From Lineolata rhizophorae (lineage: Eukaryota; Ascomycota; Dothideomycetes; Lineolatales; Lineolataceae): a DNA stretch of 64,000 nt. Position numbers and translations under genes: made by a program. The notes below the pieces were generated by a model. That model saw nothing but the letters and a program-made list of their open reading frames with translations. It searched no databases and was not told the origin of the DNA. Shown piece after piece: positions 45,478-57,000 of this stretch (the first letter of the stretch is position 1; each line of letters starts with the position of its first letter). The stretch is taken from NCBI GenBank assembly GCA_010093515.1, contig MU001684.1, positions 809,887 to 873,886 of the forward strand. Direction: 5' to 3'.

Positions 45478-46728
45478 TTATGCTTTGTTTCAGTTCTCTC
45501 CCTTTCAACACTTTTGTCTTCGATCGTGAGGTTCAAAAAAGTGCGACCCGCGGGCTCCCGGGTTGCGGCGACGCTTTCCGCATTCAACGGCTGGGCTTTT
45601 TCTTATTTTATCACTTTTTTGCTTTTCTTCTTGACGGTCTATTCTGCCTTGTCTTGTCGGGCGTATCATCGGCGTAATTCTTCTTGCCTGGACGCGCCTT
45701 GTCTTGCCAAGCCTCTCTTGCTCCACAAGCTACTCCTGTTTCCCGATGGTTCAGTGTTCCTATCTGTCCCACTTCGTCATATCATTTCCAGTTCCTCTTC
45801 TACCCTCCCCCTTTTTTCCCCCCCTCTTTGTTCCTTTGTTCACTCTCCAAAATGGCACAGCTGTTACCCGCGGTCCGAAGCTTTTAACGGCTCCCCTAGT
45901 TTGGATCTAATGTCTTAATTCTTCTTCCCTTTGTTCCCGCCCTGGCGTCCTCGCGGACGGACGCCCTGCGCGACCTTCACTTTATTGTATGTTATAGTGG
46001 CCGGAGAGTCCAGGCGGGGCTTTCGGCCGGCGGATCGCACAGGACGCGATCCGTCGCTCTCTTCGAGCTTTGCACCTTTTTTTTGCGGGTCTTTCCGGCC
46101 GTAAAGCGGGGGGAGGGGGGTTTGCGGGCGGTATAATGTTTGGTGGTCGGAGATGGGCAGGTGTCGCGTGACGGGGCGTAATCTCCCGCGCCTTGGTAGA
46201 CGCAGAGTCGGGCTCAAAGCACGTCGTTGCCTCCTCGTGGTATTACGAGGTATATCCGCGCGTGACGGAGCCTTCTTGCGGTTGCGCGCTTGTTCAAACT
46301 TTCAAAGTCCCTTTTCTTTTTGCTCGATGTACTAGGTTGTGGGTGTTAACTCTCGTCTCCTACGGCGAGGTGCGGGCGAGAGATGCTTCCTTACAAGGGA
46401 GGTGTGGGTCGTGTTTTATACCCGGAGTAGGGGTCGGGCGGATATAAAAAAAATTTATCATTGTTCCTGCTTCAAATATCCAGAAAAGTTCACTTCCTTG
46501 TTGTAGTGAAGTCGATGTGTAGGAGTGTTAAATGGGTCAAGAAACGAAACGTGAGAAACCGAGTTTCCCCCCTTTTCTAGTTGCACCCTTCTAGCAAACT
46601 AGAACCGACGAGATATTCTTATCCGTACATATATATCGTGAATGCTCACACATGTAGCCACCCCTAGATGCCATCAAATCCCTACCCGCGTGTCCTCTCA
46701 GACAAGAACCATTTCCCATGGATATACG

Positions 46729-46730
<2 letters not shown>

Positions 46731-46762
<32 letters not shown>
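46731..46762. repeat. Poly-C homopolymer (32 C)
   Basis: An unbroken run of 32 C. The exact length in an assembly is unreliable. The G-rich strand would be able to stack into G-quartets. Confidence 0.9.
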
Positions 46763-46932
46763 TTTCTGTAGACCATAGCGCCGCCCAAGTGAAGTCGATA
46801 CCTACAGGAAGAAGAAAAAGACTAATCACCACCGAAGTGCTGCATCTCGTCCTCACGCTCAATGCACCAACCCATGCCTACCAAGAACCCCGAGAAACCA
46901 GATTCCCTCGGCGCGACCCGAGGCCACCATAT

Positions 46933-46965
46933 CTAACCCTAACCCTAACCCTAACCCTAACCCTA
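46933..46965. repeat. Interstitial telomere-type repeat (CTAACC)5
   Basis: Five perfect CTAACC units plus CTA, the C-strand of the TTAGGG telomere repeat used by filamentous fungi. Genes lie on both sides, so this is internal and not a chromosome end. Confidence 0.95.
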
Positions 46966-47057
46966 CTTCCAGCCCGCACCCCACTCCCACAAAGCCAGCC
47001 CCACCCATCACCAAGGGAAGAAAAGAAAAGAAAAAAAAAGAAAAAAAGTGGAAGCCG

Positions 47058-49612
47058 TCACCACCCGATATTCTCGTACGCTTTCCGCAGCACCTCGGTG
47101 CGCGTCTTCTGCATCTCGGGCGCGCCGCTGCCGGCGCGCTCCAGGATCTCGAGCATGCGGCGCACGTCCGCGCTGGCGGGCGCGTAGAGGGCGTCTGGGT
47201 CGACGTCGGCGTCGGCGTCGGCGGCGCGACTTTTGCTGGCGCCCTTGCCGCTGCCGGCGGTGCCGAGGCCGGGCGACTGGGTGGTGGCTGCGGCTGCGGC
47301 GGAGCCCGGGGGTCCGACGGAGGCGAGGAGGCCCGAGATCATGAGCTGTTGGACGGGTTTGGGTCGCGTTAGCGAGCGACGGCGTGGAGCGAGAGAAGCG
47401 TACGATAGAGGGAAGTGAACGGTTGCACAGTGGAGAAAGGAGGGCAAAAAAAAGGCACTCACCGCTTCCTCAAACGCGCGGTGCTGAAACACCCACCACA
47501 CGCCCGCGTCGACGGGCAAGAACTCGCGCAGGTCGAAGAAGGCCCGCAGCGCGTGCCGGCACGCCTCGAGCGCGCCCCGCACGTCGCACCGCACTCCGCC
47601 CGCCTCGTTCTCGTCGGCCTGCAGCACGCCCAGGCAGTGCCAGTAGTTGCTGCGCAGGAAGAGGTTCTGGCGCGCGAGGCGCGGGTTCGCGGCCGCGGTG
47701 CGCTCCACGGTGGCGCGGTCGCCGCCCGTCAGCGTCGGCGGGAAGCTGTCGAAGAGCTGCCGGTACTGTGCCAGCAGCGCCACCTTGGCCCGCGTCGACG
47801 TGGCCAGGGGCCGGTTCAGCGCCCGCGGCTCGCAGAAGGTGCGCTGCACCAGGTTCGCCAGCCGCCACATGCAGCGTATGTAGACCACGTCGCCGGCCAT
47901 GCTGGGGTCCGCGAGCGGCACCGGCGGCGACGGGTTTGGTGCGATGCTGCTGATGCTCATGCGGTCCTGCGTGCTGTTGGGAGTGGGCGGGTCGTCCGCG
48001 TAGCGCCCGCTGGGCGTGCTGTTGTCGGGGGGCGAGTAGAGCGGTTCATCGTGCAGCGAATCCACCGACACGTCGGAGAAGTTGGCCGACGGCGGCAGCT
48101 TGAGCAGCACCGTGAGGAACGTGTCTTGGAACATGACGGCCTGCCAGACTTTGCGACGCTGTTGCTTCTCGGCCGGCGTCGCCTGCGGGGCGATGATGTC
48201 GGGATCGCGGTGTAAGCCCATGGCGTAAGCTTGTCGCATCAGAATCCCTCCAAACGCCCATGCATCTGGAGCGTGGTTGTCGTTCATGAGAAAGTAACAC
48301 ATTAAGACCATGGCCTGGATCGTTCTGATGGACGTCCTGCTCAAATAGGACGAGACGCGCAGGGACTGGTGGGCCGCAGACACGTAAAACTCCGAGATTT
48401 GGGCCCGCTGACTTGGCGACTGTGTTTGGATGAACTGCGTGCCCATCGCGTACACGACGAAGTGGAGAGCGATGGTGGTGGGATCGAACTTTTGCCTCTC
48501 GGCATCCGGGAGCGCCCAGAACGAGCAGTATTGGCTGTAAAAGGCCCGTCGGTTGATCATGGGATAAACACCATCGACGGTCTCAAAGTACTTGGCCGTG
48601 AGCATGTCGGCGTCCTCTTTCCTCGGGAGCACCCCAATGACTTCGGCGAGGCCGCCATTGATGGTCCAGTAGTTGCTGAAAGGGTGTTCGTTGTTAATAC
48701 CGAACACGCTCGGGGGCGCATGTTTGGCGTGTGGCACCATAGACAAGAGATAGGATGAAGAGGAAGTGGAAGATATCGACGTGCTGCGGTAATGAGGGCG
48801 GGGAATCTGAACAATAGATCAGCATCCGAGGGATAGCGAATGACACCTCGCGCTGGAGCTGAAGATTACATTGGGTCTGGCGCGCACTTGGGACTTTCCA
48901 AGGGAAGACTCGAAGGTTTGGGCTGTTACCTACCTCGGTCTGAGGCGGAGGATGAGAGGGAACAGGTCGGCTGAACGATTCATTCTTGCCATGCTTGCGC
49001 GCCTTGCTCGCGCTTCTGGCACTAGAATCGCGGTCAGCGCTGCTGCAAGGCAGGGACTGTCACGTGACGAAGTGATCGGCAGTGGAGACATGGCCGACAA
49101 GCGCGAGCTTCGAGACGGAGAGAGCTTGGAAAGATGCTGCCGGCGCATCGCACGTACCCATTCTCGGCCGACGCGGCGATGAGGTTGGCCACTTCGGAGT
49201 AGCGACATTCGGACTGGCGCTTGACGCAGGCCAGGCACTTGGGCCTGCTTCGGTCGCACTAATTGGCGACGACGGTGGCGTTAGCACGGTGCTTTCATAC
49301 ATATATACTACGTATGTAGCTGCCTGGGTCGAAGCAACGGGCGTCATGGCTTGCGCCAAGAGGCACGATGGGGGGCAGAGAGGCTGGGGCTCGAGCGTGC
49401 TGGAGGGGGGCACCTCAGCGACAATTGCTGGACAGGCAGCCACGCACCTTGGTCTTGCGCGAGACGCATTGGTCGCAGCTCAGCGTGGGCTTGTTGCGCT
49501 TCTGCTTCTTGCGCGGCGGGTCGTCGGGGTCGTGAGGCGGCGACTGCGAGGCGTCGGAGAGGGCGGCGGCGCGAGCGAGCCCGCCGCCGTGCGCGGTGGG
49601 TTCGGCGGACAT
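47058..49612 (-). CDS. Zn2Cys6 fungal transcription factor with fungal-specific TF domain
   Basis: ATG 49610-49612 (MSAEPTAHGGGLARAAALSD). Exons 49448-49612, 49158-49258, 48934-49021, 47463-48806 and 47058-47345 all join in frame to 661 residues. The DNA-binding cluster is split by intron 1: LSCDQCVSRKTK | CDRSRPKCLACVKRQSEC, i.e. CX2CX6CX6CX2CX6C, preceded by a basic RKKQKRNKP. The middle domain (PF04082 type) has ADMLTAKYFETVDGVYPMIN, RTIQAMVLMCYFLMNDNHAP and AYAMGLHRDPDI. The C-terminus contains a low-complexity AADADADVDPDALYAP and a final helix. The target genes cannot be read from sequence. It lies just downstream of, and on the same strand as, the ThDP enzyme gene (485-base spacing), so it might regulate that gene; this is inference. 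Confidence 0.92.
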
Positions 49613-50096
49613 TGGCCTGCGCTGCACTACTGCTGCATCCTCCGCCGCGCGCGCGCTCTCGTCGCTCTGTGCTACCGCCGCGACGACGAGTTGCAATGTC
49701 CGGGCTGGGCGTCGACGCCGGGAATAAGGCAGAGGCGGCACCCGGCGGCGACAAGCTTTGGGGCTGGGGCTGGGTTGGACGGCGTCTGCGCCGCCGGGCG
49801 TTGCTTTTCCGCCTCCGGAGCGACTGGGCCCCCGTCTCCGCCATCTCCGCGCGCGGAAACCCTCCGGGCAGCACCCTACGCCATCGTCCGTCAAGCTCTT
49901 CTCTTCACGTAGGGAACGCAAGATTGGAATTATTCGGATTGCTTTCCCTCAAAAAAGCTACCTTGACTCGCCCCGATTGTCTGGATACGCGTATCCACCT
50001 TACACTTCTATATACTACGTATGTTATCTGAGACGTCACAAAAGAACATAAGCCCGGGATCACCCTGGAGTTGCCGGCCCATACAACATGGTCAGT
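49613..50096. other. Intergenic between the Zn2Cys6 gene and the ThDP enzyme gene
   Basis: Promoter of the Zn2Cys6 gene and 3' flank of the ThDP enzyme gene. It holds one copy (50009-50024) of a 16-base sequence also found in the first intron of the Zn2Cys6 gene. Confidence 0.5.
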
Positions 50097-52200
50097 CTAC
50101 AACAAGCTCTTCGCCGACGGCCCTGGAACACTGTTAGCAACGCTGGCAATTCCCACTTCAGAAGCACTAGCACGTCAACTCACATTTCCCCTGCGGCCCA
50201 CCGATATGCGCATCCACCACGGCCGACGTCCCGCCCTGCACCGTCTTGATTGCCTCGGCCAGCACACCATCCAGGTCCGCCGCGGCGCCGACATGCTTGG
50301 CCCAGATCTCGCCGCCCGAGGCGGCCCGGGCGATGCCCGAGTAGTCCGGCGTGGGCGCGAAGGAGATGTTGAGCTTCGAGTTGGACGCCTTGGAGGCGTC
50401 GCCGTCCGGGTACACGAGCAGCATGGAGCGGCGCGGCGCCTGCCAGCCGCAGTTGTTGAGCACGATGGTGAGCACGGGGATCTTGTACCGGTTCGCGATC
50501 CAGTAGACGCTGCCGGGGACGGAGAAGAGGTAGGTGCCGTCGCCGACGATCTGCGTGCGGCGGTCAGTCACAAAAAGAGCTTGAAATCGGTCGAGTGAGG
50601 TGTGTGGCGCGTACCTGGCATACGAATTGTTTGCGGCTTTCCTTGTCCGCTGCGAGCTTGATGCCGAGAGCGGCGCCTCCGCTCCATCCGAGACCGCCAC
50701 CGCCGCAGTTTATCCATGCGCCAGGTCGGGTAACCTGAAGTTGGTCGGCCACGAACACAGTGTTAGTCACGGCTTCAATGCACCAAATAGTGTCCTCGGG
50801 GCAATTCTTTTTCAGCCGACTGCACAAATACGAGGTCGAATATGAGCCGTCATCTCCTGGGTTTGCCAGACTCGCAATCGTCTCCAGCCTCTGCGCATAC
50901 GACTTTTGCAACTTGCTCCAGCGCTCCGCGTACTCTGCGCTGTTGATTCTCGCCTTCATGCCCTCCTGAGTCTCCAGGAAGTCGTTGATTTGGCTGAGCG
51001 CGGTAAAGCTGTCGGCCCGATACCTCCTGATGGCGTCGATGTAGAACAGAGGCATCTGCTGCTTGAGCGGATCCACGTCAATATGAAGGATCCTCGCACT
51101 TGGTTTCGGCTTGCACTGTGTGTTTATCCACGGGACATCGCAGTCCAACACCAGGATCACGTCGGCCGTCTTGATCCTGTCGTCCGATCCGAACCGCAAG
51201 CCCAACCAACCGGGATGGTCTGCAGGGAAGCACATGTCGCTGCCGCCGGTGTCCAAGACGCGGAGACCTTTGATGTTGTTTGCGAGCTTGACAAGCTCGG
51301 GGACTGTTCCGTGATTCCTACCGGAGTAACCCGTGACCACGAGAGGCTCCTCGGCATCGACCAGTTCCTGGCAGATTTTCTGTACGGCTACTGATGACAG
51401 AGCTGCGGGCTCAATGGGGTTCCAGAACGCTTGCTCGAGTTGGTACCGTTCAACCTCTTCTGACATGGGCTCCCTTGCGCCATAGAGATAGACGGGTCCC
51501 TTGGGATCGCTCATGGCGAATGAGAGGGCGCGGTTGACCATTTGCTATGAACACCGTCAAAGCCAAGCTAGGAGGCACCCCACAACTGGGAACAAACGAA
51601 CTCACCTTAACGTTCTTGGCAGTCTTAATTTCGCCCGTATATCGGCAGTACTGGGCAATGATCTGCTTTTGATCCGGTACGTCCTGAATCCAGTGGATGT
51701 ACTCGGTTCGTGAGCCTGTCACCTCGCCTTCTAGCGTGTACGGCGAGAGCCCAGCAAAGATGAGAACGGGAGCTCGACCACAGGACGCATTATGGACAGC
51801 AGCTCCGAGCCCCTGGGTACCCACGTCGACGTGGACAATGACGCACTGCGGCTTGCCCGTGAGACGGGCGTATCCGTCTGCCATGGAAAGGGCCACCATC
51901 TAATAGACACATATTATTACTCTGAGCAGGTCAATTGGAGGATAGCGAGATGGCTCTTTGTTTACCTCATTGGGACACGTGATTATCCTCGGAAACGCGC
52001 CCTTTTTCTCGTTCTCGGCCGCCACCATAGCTTCGATGATGCTCGGGTGGTCTGAACCAAGGTTGACGAAGCAATGGCTGTGAAGTGAAATCAGCTACGT
52101 GCTGTACAAAGCATTTCCTGATGCAGCACAGGCAACGTACGTGACGCCAGCGTCCCATATGGCCTCGAAGAAGGCAAATGAAGCCGTGTAAACTTGAGGC
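50097..52200 (-). CDS. Thiamine-diphosphate-dependent enzyme (acetolactate synthase-like fold), 5' end unresolved
   Basis: Exons 52141-52200, 51966-52077, 51606-51899, 50615-51544, 50184-50550 and 50097-50122; introns are 61-66 nt. N-terminal PYR domain: TASFAFFEAIWDAGVTHCFV, NLGSDHPS, ITCPNEMVALSMADGYARLT (the Glu that activates ThDP, at an exon border) and HVDVGTQGLGAAVHNASCGR. Middle domain: EPLVVTGYSGRNHGTVPELV. C-terminal PP domain: GGGGLGWSGGAALGIKLA and the ThDP motif GDGTYLFSVPGSVYWIANRY ... VLTIVLNN. It belongs to the acetolactate synthase/decarboxylase superfamily, in a fungal branch separate from Ilv2; the substrate is not known. The first recognised exon starts in frame with PQVYTASF after an ATAACAG acceptor. 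Upstream the same frame holds TYNR then a TGA and no ATG, so a further 5' exon is needed and I could not fix it. Many introns argue against recent bacterial transfer. Confidence 0.85.
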
Positions 52201-53100
52201 CTGTTATACGTGTCATGTCAGCCCTGGGCTCCTATTGAGACGGAATTCAGGCGAGGACGACGGGTCAGTACATTTCGTGTGATTGGTCGACTGATTCAGA
52301 TAGTTCTCCGAAGCTAATGGATTGCGTCCGTCGGTGCAGAACGAGGCGGTAGTTGACGATAAGCGGAAACGTGAGGGTCGCCGGAGCTTCTTATAAAACA
52401 ATCAGGATGCGGCCCGCAAGGGAGTGTGGAGCTTAGTAGGTTCCTCGGCGGTTAGACTCGGCCGGGTTGCAGCTTGGCGATCCGAGACGGTAGTGACGCC
52501 CAGCCCCGCGCTCCCCACTTCGCGATGCACCCGACCCTGGACGACGATTTGCCGATTTCGGTCGCGGAATCTGCGCTCGGCATTAATTCCGTTAGTGCTC
52601 GTCGTCCTCGCCATCAAGAGAACCTCTGCTTTGAAAGAAGTTTAAGTGTCCCTCCAGCCCCCCTCCTTCAATTCAACCTTACGTGACGTGGATTTCCCCC
52701 CGGTCGACTGAACGTCTTTGTCCGGGCCTACTCCGCTTGGGCAGACGTCATGCGGGACAACCACCGTGCATTTTCGGCCTCCGTATCGTGGAACGCGAAC
52801 CTGATGCTGACTTACCTTGATATAACCGGCTTTCGTACGGCCACGCTGTCGCACCTAGCGACAGAGTCACTATCCCTGCTATGATGAACTGGGTCCTCTC
52901 GAGCATTGAGTTCGACCTTTGCGTGCTTGAACATGCAGTCCTTAGGGATGTGGGAGACTTGTCCCGGATGCCACAGGACCTTAAAGTTGAATGAAGAAGT
53001 AGCAGATGTTGGGGAACGCTCTGCAGCTACAGATCGCTAGATCTAATCGGCTCTGAATGGTGTTGGACGACTTGGCAGTGGCTTCCCTTTTTCACTCATT
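52201..53100. other. Upstream flank of the ThDP enzyme gene
   Basis: Should contain the missing first exon and promoter. A minus frame from ATG 52617 gives 71 codons (MARTTSTNGINAERRFRDRN), without motifs. Nothing else is supported. Confidence 0.4.
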
Positions 53101-53640
53101 CTTTGCTTAATATCCCATATGATGTATTTGTACAAAGACGAAGGAAAAATAAGAAACCGAGAATTCGACCTTAGCCTCACCATGCTCCTCTACCTTGTTA
53201 ATTAGTGCTGTAGCCTGCGCCAGGTGCTTGGCTTCTACAGGTACAAGGAGGTGTAAGTACGAGCTCATAATCTCCTTGACTAATAAATTCTCACTTTACA
53301 ACTCTTTACACGAACATATAGAGTGAATACCAACATCTGCTACAACGTCTTCAAGTTGCAACTTCTCTCACCTATTCTCTGTAAACTGCTTTACTTCTAT
53401 AACAGTTTTCCTCCCTACCCTCCAATTCAAAAGCCTTTGGGCATTTTTAACAGCGTTCAGACCTAGCCAGTTCGCTAGCCGCTCCATTGTTATAAAACAG
53501 TTATTGCCGTAGGAAGGGCTACGCTTTATAGTAGATTCTTGTGTTCAATCTGCGCACAGATGTAAGCTCAAAGAGCGTTCCTCCTTCCCAACGACCACCA
53601 CTTCCGCCACCTTCAACTCACTCATCCCCCTTAATATGCG
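53101..53640 (-). repeat. AT-rich degenerate coding-like tract of unknown origin
   Basis: AT-rich island between GC-rich genes. On the minus strand, from about 53487 downward, stretches read like protein (MERLANWLGLNAVKNAQRLL is one) but the frame is broken about twice, in a composition that suits repeat-induced mutation. I recognise no family and no terminal repeats. It may be a fossil of a mobile element or of a host gene. Confidence 0.35.
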
Positions 53641-54078
53641 ACTAATTCTAGCCGAGGAGCGGGCCACTCTAACCGTCCAGAACATCGAGGAATGTCCGCT
53701 AGCGGCCCCTCCACCGCGAGGATCATGATTCTAACTCGCCGTGGCGTATGTAGCAGCGGGCAGAGACTGAGATGCGTCACTCTTCTCCTCTTGGACGGCT
53801 TCGCTAGCGTCTGGGCAGTGTGTTTGGCGCGTTCAACTCAGCACATTGACTGGACAGCAAGACCACTGGAACACTTTGCCCGACCTTCCTACGCGGGGAC
53901 TAGACTTTGGTCCGACGTTCGTCGCACGTGCGCGGCGTCCAAAAATTCAGCGGAAACACTCGTATTCAAAAACTAATCTTCTCCAAGCGCGCACCCAAAA
54001 CATCGCCAGCTAGTATACGCGTGCGCAATGCGAAACGAATAGTGACAGCAGTAAGAATAAGCGAGGACGCAGCCTTTG
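53641..54078. other. 3' flank of the SPO71-like gene
   Basis: No gene is supported; one plus frame (53692-53976) has no motifs. Confidence 0.4.
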
Positions 54079-57000
54079 CTAGCCAGAGCTGGCACCGGTG
54101 AACCGCACATCCTCGTTCTGCTCTAGCCGCTCAATCTCCATCCCAATCGCAAGCACCCAGTGATCTCGCTCGGCGCGGCTACGCGTCTTGAAAACGATGC
54201 TCCGACCGGGCACGCCCAAGCTACTGACCAGCTTCAACTTGCCTCGCTTGCTCTCACCGCCGGAAGTGTCGCGGAAAATGCTGCGTCGCCGGCCGTGCCA
54301 GACTACGAAGCACGTCATGACGTCTTCGTCTGTACTTGTCCAGCCATCTTCGAGGTAGATGCGCGGAAGAGCGTGGTGGCCTGGCCGGTTGGAATCAAAG
54401 GTCCGATTCGTGTAAAGGAGGTCGTTCTCCGTGAGAAGGCCCGAGTACAGGTAACAATCTCGGAGGTCGAGCGTAGAGAAGCGATCGTTCTGAATGTTCG
54501 CTACCTCGCTTCCGGAACGCCGACGCAGCTTGTCGTGGAAAAGGAGGAGCCGGCCGTGGCATAGAAGCACGCCGCAACGCGTAAAAGTACTGTGCCGCCG
54601 CGGCTTGTGGTAAAGCGTGCCTGACATCTGAATAGTGTTAGTCCTAAATCGCACCCGGAGGAGAACGGAACTTACGCGGATTGCGCGGCAACATGAGATG
54701 CCGCACATGTTGTAGAGCTCGGGCGACGCGTACGTATTCGTCACCTCCCATTTACGCGCGAACTGGCCGACGTGAGCCTCGGTTTCTTCGTCGATGTTGA
54801 GCTCCTCCAAGTTCCTCTGCCGGACGGATTTGAATAGCTGAATGTCGGACGACTTGCGAGAGGTCCAGTACTGGACCAACGCGCGGAGCCTCTTCATCCA
54901 TTCCTTCCTCGTCATCTTGTCGAACGCCTGGAGCCGGATGACGAGTCCGTTCTTTAGCACGATCTCAAATGTCCGCTCGTTGTCCGGCTGTTTCGTGGTG
55001 CCGTCTTCCCGATTCGTGTCCCGCACGGACTCGTCAAAGTCGACGTCGGACCCGGAATCCACGTGTTCGTCGGCTGGCGTGGCCCCCTTTCGCATCTTGC
55101 GGACTTGGACCACATTGCGCAAATCGACGTAGCCGTCGCTGTCGAGGATGAGACTGGCCTTCCGCTCGGCCTCGTCATATGCGTCCCGGTCGTGATGCTC
55201 CTGGTCCTCGGGGGCCACGGCACGACCTGAACCACCGGACGACAGCCAAGTAACCTCGCCGCCTTCGACGGGATACGGGTTTACCGCATATATGATGGGT
55301 ATCTTCTCCGCGATCTGCCGGGCAACCGGAATCCGGGCGTTTTCGGACGCGGGCAACTTTGGTGGCGGCGGAGGCGTTGCTTTTGCCGGCTTGGAGTAGA
55401 CTAGGTACTGATCGTGGGTCGAAAAGTACAGCCGTTTGTAGAAGAGCTTCCCTAGTCTCCGTTCGGTGCCTTTCTGGGACGTAAGACGAACAAGGAAGCC
55501 CTCAACCGGCACCGGCTCCTCGATCCGTTCCTTCTTGTCATCCATGACAATTGTCGGATAGTGCTCCTTAGGCCTGAGCTCGAGCTCGTGAGACTTCATT
55601 AAGGCAATGGTGCCGTACATTTTCCTCTCGTTGGCGCCGTGGATCCACTCCAAGCGGTCATATCGTCTCCAAGCCAAACCAATGCGCTTTCCGCGGGTCC
55701 AAGCGTCCAATACTTCTTCGTCCCATTCGGGCGACTTCCTGAGGACGTCCACGCAACGCCCGACGATGTTCTTCGCGATCCGCTGCTCCTCCTGCATGGC
55801 TCTGAGAATTGCCTCGTCATCGCCCTCCGCCGCTCGATCAAGGTCCTGCGATGTCTCGAGCTGCTCGAACGGGTCCTGGAGGCGGATTCGGACGTTCAGG
55901 TCCGGCACGTAGATGTGCAACTCGGCGGCTCGGTGCCAACCGAGACTGTTGCGCAGAAATGTGTACCATTCGACCGAGTTGACCGCCGTACGCGGTTGCA
56001 TGATGTATATCCGGGTGCCTTTCTTGTAAGGGTGGCAGATTACGAAAGTCTTGTCGAGGGAGGAGTACAAGTTCACCTTGGTAGATTTCCTATTAAGCGC
56101 GATTGTATGCTTGGAGCGCCTCTTCTTGTGCGTTTCCTCGATTTCGGGAATGACCTGCCATGAATTTAGCCGGCGGACTTTTCATGCTTCGGAAGGACGA
56201 GGCACGCACCCTAGACGTGTACATTTGGACCACAAATTCGGCGTTCTCGTCGGCGCTCTCCCTGCAGACCACTAAATACTCTCGCCATTTCTCGATCGTC
56301 CGGGTCTCCGTTTTCTGGCTGTCGTTCTCGTCGTAGTCGTCCGTTAGCTGCTGCTGGGTCTGCTCGACGCGCACCAGCATCTTCTCCGTCTTGACAATCT
56401 GCCCATCGCGCGCTTTGTTGCGCCGCCACGTCCGCGATGCTCGCCGAAGATTGGTCTGCTTCATCCTCATCTTGGCATGCTCCGCGCCGTCTCTGCGATC
56501 GACGGGAATGTTGAAATGCACGGCGCCATCGCCCACTTTGCGCTTCAGCGCATGGAGGCCGGATGCGCCAGGCATTTCCCGCCGAGGCTCATCTTCGGCG
56601 CCGTCCAGGCCTACATACCTTTCCGGTGCCGCTTCCGCAAGCTGGGAGCGCTGAGGAGCATCGCCCGATGCGCCCTGTCCCTCATCGTCCGCACGGGAAG
56701 TTTGCTTCCGCAGCAACGATGCCGTGGAGTCGGTGGCGCCAAGGGCCTGCGATGAGCCCATAACTTGCCGGCCGCCAGCGTTGCTCTCTGTAAACGACGC
56801 CGTTGGCGTTTCCGCGGACGGTGCGCTTCCATTAGCCTGTTGGGTTTCAGGCGCCAAGTCTTCGCGGCCAGCAGGGTGTTTTGTGGCCGCAGGCGGTCCC
56901 GGCGCGTCCTGTTTGGGCGACCCTTCGGAAGCGGTGTAAAAAGACCGGCTGGAGGGCCCACGGGACGAGTGGCCCTGCAGCGGCCGCTTGGCCTGAGAGC

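Larger units (their letters stand above)
45478..47057. other. Intergenic between the GATA-factor gene and the Zn2Cys6 gene (tail to tail)
   Basis: 3' flanks of both genes. It contains the poly-C run and the telomere-type repeat listed separately. Frames such as 45914-46217 (minus) lack an ATG start and family motifs. Confidence 0.55.

Noticed and set aside
46933-46965. Chromosome end
   Set aside because: The TTAGGG-type repeat is only 33 bases and is flanked by genes on both sides.
50097-52200. Recent bacterial origin of the ThDP enzyme
   Set aside because: Five or more introns with standard fungal signals and local codon style argue against recent transfer.
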